A DNA stretch of 64,000 nt from Neoarius graeffei (GCF_027579695.1 NC_083576.1:33090760-33154759); one strand, 5' to 3'. Positions 25,861 through 45,186 are shown, counted from the stretch's first letter. The notes: generated by a model from the sequence alone, not told the origin. Made by a program: numbers and translations.

Positions 25861-26924
25861 ATTTACAGCATGCAAACACTTGAGAGCTAATTTGGGTTTA
25901 TAGCAAAAAAGAAAGACAGAGACACAGAGTTAATGTACAAGCTGAGTTCACATATAATTCCAAATTGACTGAATAACACTGTAAATATAGGTTAACATTC
26001 ACTGAATGTGAAGACAACTTGTATATAATGACTGTGCGTGGGTTTCACAGGCTTTAGTTGTGGGCATGTGTGGAGGCTTTTGAGTGCTGTTGGAATTATT
26101 TAGAGTAAGAGGGGGATGGGCTACATTTCTGTCATGGCGTGCAGAGTAAAGAAGAAAATATTCCTCCATTTTCCTGTCAGTCTGATAAAATATGAAAGCA
26201 CTCTGTAGCGTCCATTCCTTTTTTCTCTATGCAGCCCATCTGTTGTCAATGGTACTTTTTTCTACAAAACCATCATTACTGCTATGAGCAGCACTGTGAT
26301 AACCAGAACTAGCCTCTCATTAGGAAATGTGTGATTGCCATGCACAACATTCATCGCTGAAGCTTGAATGATGACTTTCAATAGCCAGGTTTACAGTATA
26401 TATGGATTTAAAGGAAATGTGTGCCCTAAAACACATAAAATATACAACTATTTATATTGAATATTTATGATGAGCTAATTTATTGGTTACTGCTGTACTT
26501 TCACTATTCTTAGTTGTGTGCAACTCTTATATCAAGGGGACATAGTGTTTAATAGAAGAAAAAATAAATCTGTGATCTCTGACATAAGTGATAAATATAA
26601 GGATTTGCTGTTAGCGCCTAAATAGAATAAAGCAAGAGCTATTTTTCCCACTTACCATTTTCAATGCCATTAATGAAAAATCCAAGTTTGAGAATACAGT
26701 ACAGCAATACAACACAGTTGCACTGTTACATCAGTGACTTGCTTTGGTTAGTTAGTATTAGCATAAAGGTTGAAGCTTTGTTACCCTGATCAGAGTATTC
26801 AGATAAGGATGAGAGAAAGGTAGACAGACTAAAGGAGTTAAAGCCCTGCTCCACTACTGTAATTGTTGATGTACTGCCACTGGCGACACTATCAGCAGGT
26901 AGTTGAACAGCATTGTGAGTAATG
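25861..26924. other. Intron spacer, nothing recognised
   Basis: No supportable feature. Confidence 0.5.
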
Positions 26925-27502
26925 TATACACTCGCTGGCTGCTTTAATAGGAACTTGTTCTTGATTTTAAGATTACTGTTTTGGCTGGCAGGATTGTAAG
27001 CCAATGTGGTCTTCTGCTGTTGCATGCTGAGATGCTTTTCTGCTCACCACGGTTGTAAAGAGTGATTGAGTTACCATATCCTTCCTGGCAGCTCAAACCA
27101 ATCTGGCCGTTTTCCTCTGACCTCTCTTATCAACAGGGCATTTCCATCGACAGAACTGTCACTCACTCAATGTCTTTTTGTTTTCATACCATTCTGTGTA
27201 AACTCTAGAGACTGTTGTGTGTGAAAACCCCAGGAGATCAGCAGTTTCTGGAATACTCAAACCAGTCCATCTAGCACCAACACCCATGCCACAATGAAAG
27301 TCACAGAGATCACAATTTTTCCCATTTTTATGTTCACTTCAAAAAGTGAACATTAACTGAAGCTCTTGATTTGTATCTGTATGATTTTATGCATTGTGCT
27401 GCTGTCAAGGGATTGGCTGATTATATATCTGCATAAAATGTAGTGTATGGGTGTATAAAATGGTGTATGGGTGTTCCTAATAAAGTGGCTAGTGAGCGTA
27501 TA
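26925..27502 (-). mobile_element. Tc1-like relic with transposase N-terminus
   Basis: Terminal inverted repeats CACTCGCTGGCTGCTTTAAT and inverse CTAATAAAGTGGCTAGTGAG (27474-27497), with TA at both ends. The minus strand encodes a decayed HTH portion (ARWTGLSIPETADLLGFSHT, VSRVYTEWYE), then a stop. The catalytic domain is absent. Confidence 0.85.
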
Positions 27503-27900
27503 TTATAATAATAACGAGACCATCAACGATGGCATAGCTCACTCCAGCCCCGTGAGAAATCAAATCTGGGTAGAAGTTATATGCACCCTAGATACATGCC
27601 AGAAAGAATCAAAATTAGTGAAGAACTGAGGGAGAAGAAGCGATTTGTGTGGAAACTGCTTGTTAGAGCTTAATTACTCCATATCTTCATTATTAATTGC
27701 AATTATGCAAATTTGGGTAGAAGCTATATACACCCCAGGCAGCCCTACCTTCCTACCAAAAAGAATAAAAATCAGTGACGAACTAAGAGAGAAGAAGTGA
27801 TTTTTTGTGAAATGTGGATGACACTGGACGGACAATGGATGACAGACAATAGATGGACAACACATGATGGCATAAGTTCATTGCCTGTTGGCCAGATGAG

Positions 27901-27946
<46 letters not shown>

Positions 27947-27964
27947 GAGGAAACAGAAGAAGCA

Positions 27965-28021
<57 letters not shown>

Positions 28022-28085
28022 TAATAATAATCTTTGTAAGCATAGCACCTTTTATACAAAAATAGTTGAAAGTGCTTTACAAAAT
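27503..28085. repeat. Retroposon 3' tail pieces and TAA microsatellite
   Basis: Two diverged versions of a unit (AAATCTGGGTAGAAGTTATATGCACCC and AAATTTGGGTAGAAGCTATA) end in GGCATAAGTTCATTGCC...CCAGATGAG. This is followed by TAA/ATA arrays (27901-27945, 27968-28029). It looks like a retroposon ending in a TAA repeat, inferred from pattern only. Confidence 0.55.
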
Positions 28086-28804
28086 GTAGCTATGTTGAAA
28101 ACAGACTAATTGTTTAAGAAATAGTTTAAGACAATTCAGAATTGAATAATACAATAAACATTTTGCACCACTGAAAATCACATTTATTAAAAATATTGAT
28201 ATGCAAATGGTTCAGGATGGATTTTTCCTTAAAGGAATGAATTTAGTTTCAAATTTCACTCAAATTTCACAGAACAATGACTTCACATCCAAATATATGG
28301 TGTTCATTAACTGTATATCAACATATACCCAACACATTTATGCACAATGGACACCTCATACTTCAATGCAAAACCCATCCCTTTTGTATTACTGGTCATG
28401 TTGTCCCCTGTCCTAAATGAAACAGGACTGTTAGTTAGCACTTATTTTCTGTCATATCATATTTCTCTTATTATTACTAGAAATCATGAATCCTTCAACT
28501 AACAACAATTCTGCCTTCAGAGTGCTGTCTCAAGAGCAGACATGGCTGGGAGCTCAGTTGCATAAGGGAGTGCCTGGAGAGCCATGTGAGAAGATCTTCA
28601 GTGGAACTCTCATCAACTAAGAGCCTTGTAAGGTACACTTGAGTGGGATGTGGAAAGCTTTTTAGAATTAAAAAGCTGCCTGTTGTCTCTATGGTTACAC
28701 CTCACCATCGTGGAGCTTTACAATGGCCCAATGTGCCAGAACAACAACTCTTTCTTTCAAATGTGTTTCCCAAAGTCTTATAAAATTGTGCAACTGTATA
28801 TTTA
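28086..28804. other. Intron spacer, nothing recognised
   Basis: No supportable gene. Confidence 0.5.
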
Positions 28805-28806
28805 TA

Positions 28807-28884
28807 CAGTACGAATCAAAGGTTTGGACAAACTTATTCATTCATAGTAATGAGTAAGTGTGTCTAAACCTTTGACTAGTATTG
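28807..28884. mobile_element. 78-bp fold-back MITE (Tc1-type ends only)
   Basis: Two 36-bp arms (CAGTACGAATCAAAGGTTTG... and inverse ...CTTTGACTAGTATTG) separated by 6 nt, with TA on both sides (28805-28806, 28885-28886). The ends match fish Tc1 termini of the CAGTRCNAGTCAAA type. Confidence 0.8.
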
Positions 28885-28886
28885 TA

Positions 28887-29390
28887 TATAAAGACCAAGT
28901 TAGAAATGGATCAGCTTACACCTATGTCAAAGTACTTATCAAACCTGATATACACCACATTCATTTCAAGCCACAATCACAACTCAAATGGACCCACCAT
29001 CACTCAAGATACAAACAAGACATGCATCAGGACTCTTCTTTGTATGGGCAACCAGGTGATGGAACAAACTTCCCTTGATTGCCCAAACAATTGAGTCACT
29101 GGCCATCTTCACATGAAGACTGAAGACTAAACACGTATGCCAGCACTTAACCTACAAAAAAAAACTAAGACTAAACACTTAGCACTAAATCCATACACAA
29201 AAATCCTTGTACACTGGTACTCAATTATTTCATAGCTGTCCCAATTCCCCTACTAACTCCTCTCCTACAAAGTTATACCTGGATGGTACTCGAACATCAT
29301 GGCCTATTTGTACTAATGAGTATGATTTTTGATCAAGTCTACAAAACACTTCTCTTTGTAAGCTACTATGGATATTGACAACTGGCGAAT
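28887..29390. other. Intron spacer, nothing recognised
   Basis: No supportable feature. Confidence 0.5.
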
Positions 29391-29875
29391 GGTGTACACT
29401 ATATGGGCTTGTGTATGTAGACTCATGACCCATATATGGATTTGATGGTTTTCTCGAAACTGTTGCCACAAAATTGGAAGCACATACTTATCTAGAGTGT
29501 CTCTGCATGCTGTAGCATTACAATTTCCCTTCACTGGAACTAAGGGACCCAAACCTATTCCAGTATCACAATATGTCTGTGTACAAAGCAAGCTCCATAA
29601 AGACATAGTTTTCCAAGGCTGGTGTAGAAGAAATCAAGTGGCCTGCACAGAGACCTGAACTCAACCTCAATGAGTATCTTTGGGATATACTGGAAGTACC
29701 AGTGCCCAGGATATCAGTATCTGACCTCACTAATGCTCATATGGCGGAATGGGCACAAATCCCAACAGCAATGTCCCACAATTTAGTAGAAAGCTTAGAA
29801 GAGTGGAGCCATAGCAACAAGAATATATGGGTATGATGGTCAGGTCTTTGCCTCATGCTTCTTTGCCTTATATGG
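29391..29875 (+). mobile_element. Tc1-like relic (deletion derivative, copy 2)
   Basis: Same family as 11509-11900 but longer on the right: CACTATATGGGCTTG ... CTGTTGCCACAAAATTGG ... GGAATGGGCACAAATCCC ... GTATGATGGTCAGG ... CCTTATATGG. The decayed C-terminal transposase frame is on the plus strand. Confidence 0.75.
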
Positions 29876-32306
<2,431 letters not shown>

Positions 32307-32317
32307 GACTCTGTATT

Positions 32318-32692
32318 GGGGCGGCAGGGTGATGTAGTGGTTAGCACTGTCGCCTCACAGCAAGAAGGTCCTGGGTTCGAGCCCAGTGGCCGGCGAGGGC
32401 CTTTCTGTGTGGAGTTTACATGCTCTCCCTGTGTCTGTGTGGGTTTCCTCTGGGTGTTCCGGTTTCCCCCACAGTCCAAAGGCATGCGGGTTAGGCTAAT
32501 TGGTGGCTCTAAATTGACTGTAGGTGTGAATGTGAGCATAAATGGTTGTCTGTGTCTATGTGTTAGCCCTGTGATGACCTGGTGACTTGTCCAGGGTGTA
32601 CCCCACCTCTCGCCCATAGTCAGCTAGGATAGGCTCCAGCTTGCCTGCTACCCTGTAGGACAGGATAAGCAGCTACAGATAATGGATGGATG
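32318..32692 (+). mobile_element. SINE family A, diverged full-length copy
   Basis: Head GGGGCGGCAGGGTGATGTAG. The tail is ATGGATGGATG instead of GATGA repeats. An 11-bp duplication GACTCTGTATT (32307-32317, 32693-32703) is intact despite divergence of the body. Confidence 0.92.
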
Positions 32693-32703
32693 GACTCTGT
32701 ATT

Positions 32704-33463
32704 AAGTGTTGTTCTTTTTTAATAAGAAACTGATTTTTGTATTTGTCTCCATATCTTCATTCACACCTGATATCATTTATATCACTTATTGTTAGTAGTT
32801 CAGAAAAAAAATATATCTGTGTGCTTTGTCATAAAATAACATGGCTCAGTGAATGGAACATGAGGGTTCAAGAAGCGGTTTGTAATTTAAAGAGCACTCA
32901 CTTTCCTGCATGCATATTTGGGAAAAGTGGCAGAACTATGCAACACTGTTCTCTGGAGGAAGAGCTAGTTTCTGTCCAGAAAAGTGTAAACAGAAGCTTA
33001 GGTATCATACAAATTATATGAATATTACAGGTCTAGAGTTACTTTTAAACATTACAAGCTACAGATTTAAGTGACTGCAGCATACATGAGGTGCATATCT
33101 TAGGGATAATGTCTATAGGACAAAAGGGGAGAAAAACTAAAGGGAAGTTCTATCAAACCATTTGGGCTCAGACAGCTGCACATACTTTAAAAAAAAAAAG
33201 AGGGCAATAAAAAACAAGCCTCATCCATTCATGCCTTGCACACCCTGAGCTGGCGAGCCTGCTTGTACTCTTGCTGTGCTTGTTGACACAGAGCTGCTGA
33301 ATGCTAGGTAATTAATAGGCTGGCACATTTATTTGGGCTGCTTTCAGCTTTGCTTGTGCTCATAGCTATCAAGGGAGGAAGGAAGAAACTGGTTCGCTCC
33401 CTGACATTTTCTTTGATTTATTTATTTGTTTGTTCTTTCATTCATTAACTCAGGGTGAGGTTG
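32704..33463. other. Intron spacer, nothing recognised
   Basis: No supportable feature. Confidence 0.5.
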
Positions 33464-33780
33464 TGGGGCATGGTGGCACAGCAAGTAGCATTGCTCACTC
33501 CAGGGTTTTGGTTCAACCCTAAACTCAGTTTACTGTCTGTGTGGAGTTCTGCATGTTCTCCCTCTGTTTGTGTGGGTCGCCTTCAGAGTTTTCAGGTTTC
33601 CTTCCACTATCCAAAAACATGCAGCTATGTGGACTGGTTATGCTAGATTGCCCAACAGGTGTGAATGAGTGCATGAATGTACGTATGTGCATGGTGCCCG
33701 GTGATGGGCTGCGTTCCTTTTACCAGGATTGGCTCAGGATCTGCTATGACCCTGCCCAGGAGGTTACTGAAGATTGACTG
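33464..33780 (+). mobile_element. Old SINE copy related to family A
   Basis: GGGGCATGGTGGCACAGCAAG ... GTGTGGAGTTCTGCATG ... CCAAAAACATGCAG ... GACCCTGCCCAGGAGG, in the family A order. Too diverged to define ends or a duplication. Confidence 0.7.
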
Positions 33781-38720
<4,940 letters not shown>

Positions 38721-38749
38721 TCCATTCCTCCTTCTCTATTTCCTTTTTT

Positions 38750-39055
38750 GATTAGATATATGGTGTATTTTGTGTTTTGATGGACTTTATATAATTTTGG
38801 GATTCTGGTGTGTTCAGTGCGGTATTTTCTCTTACCGGGGCAGTTTGCTGTGCTGGGAGCATGGCAGCCTCAGGTACAGGGAAGTTTGAATCTCTAACGC
38901 GGCGACATGGCATTAAAATAACGTCCAGCGCCAGCGTCGAAGAATGTAGTTTAGCTGTCGGAGAGATTGTTAGGCATGATAAAATTCTATCTGCAGCTTG
39001 TATGAGCACACAGAGTGCAATTGTTTTGTTTCTGGAAACTGTTTCTCGTGGAGTA
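38750..39055 (+). pseudogene. L1-Tx1 LINE ORF1, N-terminal fragment
   Basis: From ATG at 38861 the frame reads MAASGTGKFESLTRRHG then SSASVEECSLAVGEIV. This resembles, from memory, the start of ORF1 of fish Tx1-like LINEs. It is cut at 39055 by the left end of the long-TIR element and does not resume on the right side at 53575. The remainder was therefore lost or never copied. Confidence 0.6.
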
Positions 39056-39342
39056 GAGCGGCGGCTACAATTATCGACACCTTAATCTTTTGGGCATTGC
39101 AAAAGTAGAAAAGACTTTCAGTACGTAAATTGTGCATGAATAATTACTCAAACTTCCACTGGAAAAAAATGAGTTGATTCCCTATTACTTAGCGTATCAG
39201 ATCACGTGACACCGTTTCACAATTATCAGCATGTTTGTCCAGTTATCGACATCCAGATGATTATTGATAAAAAAAAATCAGTATGTGGTATTAAGTTAAC
39301 AAAACAGTTTTTATTTAAAATTTGTTTTACATAGATTTATAT

Positions 39343-39722
39343 GGGGCGGCACGGTGGTGTAGTGGTTAGCGCTGTCGCCTCACAGCAAGAAGGTCCTGGG
39401 TTCGAGCCCCGGGGCCGGCGAGGGCCTTTCTGTGTGGAGTTTGCATGTTCTCCCCGTGTCCGCGTGGGTTTCCTCCGGGTGCTCCGGTTTCCCCCACAGT
39501 CCAAAGACATGCAGGTTAGGTTAACCGGTGACTCTAAATTGACCGTAGGTGTGAATGTGAGTGTGAATGGTTGTCTGTGTCTATGTGTCAGCCCTGTGAT
39601 GACCTGGCGACTTGTCCAGGGTGTACCCTGCCTTTCGCCCGTAGTCAGCTGGGATAGGCTCCAGCTTGCCTGCGACCCTGTAGAAGGATAAAGCGGCTAG
39701 AGATAATGAGATGAGATGAGAG
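39343..39722 (+). mobile_element. SINE family A, near-consensus copy
   Basis: Flanked by 10-bp duplications AGATTTATAT (39333-39342, 39723-39732). Inserted in the left long inverted repeat, so it post-dates that element. Confidence 0.95.
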
Positions 39723-40186
39723 AGATTTATATTTCGTACAAAATATATTTCATATAAATATATCGATGTTGGCGCTTACATAAATGAGGAAGTAATTCTA
39801 ATGTTTGTAAACAAATGAACTGACAGTGTTTAAACCTGTGTCGTCAAATCATAGATCATATTTTGTTAATCATTTGTTGTTTATTAATTTCTAGTTTTGT
39901 AGGTTACCAATAAATTTCAACAGGCAATTGACATTGTAACCACATGAAAATCCAGGTTAAAGATTGCATGTCATTCCTCGAACCAAAGTATAAAATGTCT
40001 ACTGATATTGTAATACGTAGTAGATGTAATTTCTTCTATGCTAGGAATTTAATTCTGGTCTAATTCTATTTATTGCAATAGGATTCCAAATACTCTATAA
40101 GCATTCCATTCTGGTATGAAACAGGAAAAAAATAATTATAACTTATTTAAAATGATGTACCAGTTTTTCCTTTTTTGCTTTTGCTC

Positions 40187-40377
40187 ATGGGCGAGGTTCG
40201 TATCGCTTCCCTAAATAAGAATGGAGCAAGGGACCGGTTGAAGAGGGCAGAGCTTTATGAATTATTAAAACATAAACGTTTAGACATCATTCTCCTGCAA
40301 GAGATGCACAGCGATGCAGGGAATGCGGTTGATTGGGCAATGGAGTGGGATGGGCTTTCCCTGTTAAGCCATAATAC
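40187..40377 (+). pseudogene. L1-Tx1 LINE ORF2, endonuclease N-terminus
   Basis: MGEVRIASLNKNGARDRLKR ... IILLQEMHSDAGN ... LLSHNT. The Asn of SLNKNG and Glu of LQEMHSD correspond to catalytic positions of APE-type endonucleases. It ends abruptly at about 40377; no reverse transcriptase follows. Confidence 0.75.
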
Positions 40378-40550
40378 CCTACATCGGTTAGTGGGTAACA
40401 AGAACTTATTGCCATGTTTGTGTACAGCAAATAAGCAAGTTATTAAAACCAGGAAGTACACACCAAAGAAGTGGATATAGAAACCACTCAATGGGTGGTT
40501 ACACAGCAACAAAGAAGGATTTTTCCTAAGAGTCGGAAAATTATCCATCC

Positions 40551-40720
40551 GTTGAGTTCCCAGACATCTCACACTACCTGGTGCTGCAGACATCATTCTA
40601 CACAGTCAAACAGATGAAAACCTGGAAGAGCACGGAGGTGTACAACTTCTTATATGTGGCTCGGTTAAAGATCTGGGGATCAGGACACTACAAGATAGAC
40701 GGCGGTAGACGAATCTAAGT
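40551..40720 (+). pseudogene. Possible SWIM/YqaJ-type protein fragment
   Basis: Frame from 40551: VEFPDISHYLVLQTSFYT then VKQMKTWKSTEVYNFL. This resembles, from memory, the N-terminal part of fish SWIM-zinc-finger/YqaJ-nuclease proteins encoded by some THAP-associated DNA transposons. Frame is lost by about 40720; no nuclease motif is present. Confidence 0.4.
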
Positions 40721-40748
40721 GCAGGAAGAGTGTGTATTAGCAGGTGTG

Positions 40749-41230
40749 ATATTTAAGTCAAGTTTATTTTTATAGTGCTTTTAACAATAGACATTGTCAT
40801 AAAGCAGCTTTACAGAAAATTAAAGACTTCAAATATGAGCTAATTTTATCCCTAATTTATCCCCAATGAGTAAGCCTGTGGTGACGGTGGCAAGGAAAAA
40901 CTCCCTCAGACGACAATAGGAAGAAACCTTGAGAGGAGCCAGACTCAAAAGGGAACCCATCTTCATTTGGGTGATGACAGATAGTGTGATTATAAATAAC
41001 TTGCTTCTATAACTGAGAATATATATAAAGTCACAAAGTATAAATGTGAAACCAGGAAAATCATTATAGTTTTAACATGAAGTCTGTTTTATTGAAATTA
41101 TAAACTGTTAATTGATGGAAACTTGAGTGCAAAACTGTTCATGACAAGTGCAGTCCTAAAGTTAGCAAGTCAATTGTAGTCCTCAGACATAAAGGCATAA
41201 AGGTAAGTGTCCAGAGCCATCTTCCAAGTG
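40749..41230. repeat. Interspersed fish repeat
   Basis: TCAAGTTTATTTTTATAGTG ... AAAGCAGCTTTACAGAA ... GGCAAGGAAAAACTCCC ... AGGAAGAAACCTTGAGAGG. I recognise this as a common non-coding fish repeat, class unknown. No ORF. Confidence 0.6.
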
Positions 41231-42330
41231 TTTTTTGTTTGTTTGTTTTATAAAAGCAGAATCATAAAGCAGAGTATTAAACAGCGTTATAAACATGGCT
41301 CAAAAACAAACGTGACAGTGATAATGATAATACTTCACAAAGCCTCTGTGAAAACAGCTTCCTATCTGCGCTGATTTACGCTCAAATCAGCATCAGGTTT
41401 TACTATAATGACTGGGTTCCAAGAGCGCACACAACGTGCTCTGTGAGCATGCGCGGCTGCTTGAGCTGCGCCAGACTCAAGCACGCAAAGATGCGACAAT
41501 CAAGTGTCCACCTGCTATGTGACCACAGCTTTTAGCTCACGTATATGTCACCATCAAAATGTCTCATTTTCATCAGTAACCCATCGCAAAGCATCGCGAG
41601 CTGTAGTGTGACCATAGCTTAATGTGACATCGAATGCAACCCAGCAATTGTACCCTACTATGAGTAAAAATTAACTTCAACTTGGAAAAAAAGGGCTGTG
41701 GCCCAGTGGTTGAGAAACACTGCTCTAGACTACACGTAAAAGGTGTGTGCCATCCTTTTATGTTACTGTTAGAACCAGAAAAGGTTGTAGTTTTATGTTT
41801 GGAGGTGATCTCTAACAAATTTCTGGTTGTTGCACGCTTGCTGCACACAATGTGTATGACACAACGCACCACCCGCTCCTGCCGGCTCTAGCACTGAAAG
41901 TACCTAATTACTGTCATTATTTAGCCTTGTATAAAACTTCAGAACTGCTATCAGTTAAAAGGATAAAAGATTAAGGACAACTAATAAATTCAAGCAACAG
42001 GCTAAACACTTGAAGTTACCTCTCTTTATCTGTACAAATCCAATCCATTCATTCTGTAAGTGTCCTGCCGACTTTGGGCTATAATGGATCAAAATTCCAC
42101 TTTTTTTTATCTGCTACACTTGAACAGCCTTGAACGACACCTCTTAGGACACATGCTTTGGTTTTAGTTTTGTTGTGGAATTAAAAAATAAAAAATTAAA
42201 TAAAAAAAAAATTGCAAAGCAGACAAAGCCAGAAATGCCACAAACTTTAAAGCATTGTGCATATGACATCACTGCCTTTGACTTAACAGTAACACATTCA
42301 TGTTATGGCAGACTCAAAGAGCTAAATTTT
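41231..42330. other. Spacer inside the composite, probable MITE fragments
   Basis: Around 41515-41625, GTGACCACAGCTTTTAG and AGCTGTAGTGTGACCATAGC suggest a small inverted-repeat element. Nothing else recognised. Confidence 0.4.
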
Positions 42331-42670
42331 GAAGAAACCTTTATTCGTCACATGCACACTTCAAGCACAGTGAAATTCATCCTCTGCATTTAACCCATCT
42401 GAAGCAGTGAACACGCGCGCGCACACACACCCAGAGCAGTGGGCAGCCCAGAGCACCCGGGGAGTAGTCAGGGGTTCGGTACCTTGCTCAAGGGCACCTC
42501 AGCCCAAGGCCGCCCCATGTCAACCTAACTGCATGTCTTTGGATTGTGGGGGAAAGCGGAGCACCCGGCAGAAACTCCACACAGAAAGGCCCTCGCCGGC
42601 TGCTGGGTTTGAACCCGGAACCTTCTTGCTGTGAGGCGACCGTGCTAACCACTACACCACCATGCCGCCC
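42331..42670 (-). mobile_element. SINE family B, minus-strand copy
   Basis: The tail (CACTTCAAGCACAGTGAAATT, CATTTAACCC) matches 21393-21742 in inverse. The head is on the right (CTAACCACTACACCACCATG). The B box GGTTTGAACCC lies near 42606-42616. No clear duplication. Confidence 0.85.
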
Positions 42671-42765
42671 AACCCAATTTTACCAACTAAATAGAATATG
42701 TTCCCGGTCTTATATTAAAATACAATTTAGACAGTAAACTATTTAACATGTCTAGTTTTATAAGG

Positions 42766-43140
42766 GGGCGGCGCGGTGGTGTAGTGGTTAGCGCTGTTGC
42801 CTCACAGCAAGAAGGTCCTGGGTTTGAGCCCCGGGGCCGGCGAGGGCCTTTCTGTGCGGAGTTTGCATGTTCTCCCCGTGTCCGCGTGGGTTTCCTCCGG
42901 GTGCTCCGGTTTCCCCCACAGTCCAAAGACATGCAGGTTAGGTTAACTGGTGACTCTAAATTGACCGTAGGAGTGAATGTGAGTGTGAATGGTTGTCTGT
43001 GTCTATGTGTCAGCCCTGTGATGACCTGGCGACTTGTCCAGGGTGTACCCCGCCTTTCACCCATAGTCAGCTGGGATAGGCTCCAGCTTGCCTGCGACCC
43101 TGTAGAAGGATAAAGCGGCTAGAGATAATGAGATGAGATG
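42766..43140 (+). mobile_element. SINE family A, near-consensus copy
   Basis: Flanked by 12-bp duplications AGTTTTATAAGG (42754-42765, 43141-43152). Lies 95 bp from the family B copy in the opposite orientation. Confidence 0.95.
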
Positions 43141-43622
43141 AGTTTTATAAGGTATAATTTCCAGGAGTGATGTCATTTTTGTTAGACTAGCACTTTAAGG
43201 TCTCACTGGATGACATCACAGCTCCTGGAGAAGTGGCGTGCTATTTGCGCTTCAAGTGAGACTAAACTACTCGAGGATTACTGTGCAGGCGTGTTGCATC
43301 CTAATGAGAATTATGCTTTTCCTGGGCTGGTACTCTCACCCAATTTGGATGGGAGTGCTGGTCCGTTTTTATCATCCAGGAGTCGAACTACAATGTTTGA
43401 GTGTTGTTACTGGAAAACAGTTGTATCTTGCTTGTGTAAAAGTGTTTTCACAAAAGAACATTAGAGAATAAGGTTGACACACCCTGGCGCACTGTTCTTA
43501 AACTGAGCCCTGATGTGAGACCTGAATGGAGAGCACTTTATAAACCACCGTTAGCTAAGAGAGTGGGTGATTTGCAGTGGAGAATTCTTCATGGGGCTGT
43601 GGCTGTCAATGCCTTTGTTTTA

Positions 43623-43959
43623 GGCCCTGTCCACACGGCAACAGATGCAGGTGAATCCGATACAATTGTTTATCGTTTCGGCCTGGCGTCCACACGGCAC
43701 CGGCGTTTTGGGTGCCCCAAAACGCAATCTTTTGAGAACGGGTTCCAGAGTGGAAAGATCTGGCAACGTTGCCGTTGTGAAGTCGTCTGGATGAGTAGAA
43801 CGGATTTGTTTACGATGACGTCACAACCACGTGTGCTTCACGCCGGGTAGAAGTGTAACGAACTCGATGCGAGTTGTCAACAAATCCTATAACTTGGTTC
43901 ATGAAACGCGCTTACAAAATATTTTCACTGTGAATATTTATTGTGTAATGGTGCAAAGT

Positions 43960-43996
<37 letters not shown>

Positions 43997-44628
43997 GCCC
44001 TGAGGGCAGAGTCAATCCCGCCAGCAAAAATAGGGAAAAAAAGGAGTGATCTCACCTCTTCAGATGTTGGTTTAAGTCCTACAATACATTCCTCAAAAAG
44101 GGCGTAGAACAACAAATTAATCCATCAACGTGTAGCATTCAATTTATTCCGGATCATTAAAGACGCCGCCTTCCGCGTAGAATCATACGTCATCCTCGCC
44201 GCCATATTGGATGGGTCAAAGCGGAGAATAAAGATGCCTCATTCATGTGCTGCGTTTAACTGTACCAACAGGCTTACCGTCCAAACGAGATCACATGGGA
44301 TTACCTTTCACAGGTGAGACTGGAAAAATACTTTTCATTGTATTTGGTCATTTATAATGTAATTTTACGAACAGATTTTTCTGACTTTGTGGCTAATACG
44401 AAGTCTCGCGCATAATAGTTTATGCGCATGCATCCTTACTACTTCTATTGTTCTGGTGTCTCCGATGGGACCGTCTTACAGCGCCCCTAGAGGTGTGGCA
44501 TGTGTATTGCATCGTTTTCAGCAAGCGTTGCGTTGCCGTATGGACCTGATATTTTACTGATCGTTGCCCATGTGGACGCGATATTTTTTTAAATAACATC
44601 TCGTTGCCGTTGTCCTGTGGATGTAGCC
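43623..44628 (+). mobile_element. THAP-bearing Harbinger-like non-autonomous element
   Basis: Termini GGCCCTGTCCACA and inverse TGTGGATGTAGCC, with TTA on both sides (43620-43622, 44629-44631), the 3-bp TWA-type duplication of PIF/Harbinger. Contains an AG microsatellite (43962-43993) and one THAP exon. About 1.0 kb; no catalytic domain. Confidence 0.75.
44234..44313 (+). pseudogene. THAP-domain first exon
   Basis: ATG at 44234 opens MPHSCAAFNCTNRLTVQTRS then HGITFHR: the C-x4-C pair and the conserved hydrophobic/FH segment that begin a THAP (C2CH zinc) DNA-binding domain. A CAG|GTGAGA donor follows at 44314. The exon carrying the C-x2-H half is absent, so the domain is incomplete. Confidence 0.75.
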
Positions 44629-45186
44629 TTAGTTTTAAACCCAGAGGTTGGACAGGAATGTCCTTTTTGTTTTCAAAGAGAAACCATTTACCACGCCTTC
44701 TTGCACTGCATAAGATTGAGGCCTTTGTTCCTTATTCTGCAGTATTTGTTCAGTCGTTTTAGTGAAGAATTCTCCACGGAGACTTTTATTTTGGGATTTA
44801 GATATGTGAGACGCAGGCAGAATGTATGTAAGCTGTTGAATTTTCTTTTAGATCAAGCCAAGATGGCAATATATGCCAGTCAGAAAAACAAGGTTAACTG
44901 TCAGCCTGGTAGTGATGCAGTAGTTTTATTTCCGGCTTTAGTTAAGGCTAGAGTGTTGACTGATTTCCAGTTTTACAAACTAATGCAAGACATGGAGACT
45001 TTTGAAGATATATGGTGTTGCAAACAAGCTCTATGGACTGTCATTGACAATGAATTACACTTTGCACATTTTTTGTAAATGTTTTTATTCATTTTTTAAA
45101 ATACTTCTGTGTATTTAGTGCATACTGATTGAGGTTTTTTTTGTCTGTTCTGTTGCACATTATAATAAAGTATCATTTTTAAAATC

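Larger units (their letters stand above)
43207..45078 (+). pseudogene. L1-Tx1 ORF2 C-terminal region, interrupted
   Basis: Decayed upstream segment (QCLSVVTGKQLYLACVKV), then RPEWRALYKPPLAKR and GDLQWRILHGAVAVNAFVL up to 43622. After the insertion it continues VLNPEVGQECPFCFQRETIY with a C-x2-C ... H-x4-C pattern and ends FAHFL at 45078. Removing 43623-44631 rejoins the two parts at a codon boundary. Several frame breaks upstream; no RT core. Confidence 0.78.
43153..45186 (+). mobile_element. L1-Tx1 LINE, 5'-truncated 3' portion
   Basis: Holds the last part of ORF2 and a short 3' UTR ending ATAATAAAGTATCATTTTT. It is interrupted by the THAP-bearing element at 43623-44628. It may be the same insertion as the 40187-40377 piece or a separate copy. 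Confidence 0.75.

Noticed and set aside
27783..28043. Ile-rich ORF
   Set aside because: Translation of the TAA/ATA microsatellite.
43515..43850. 111-aa ORF as a gene
   Set aside because: It is LINE ORF2 running into the left end of an inserted DNA element.
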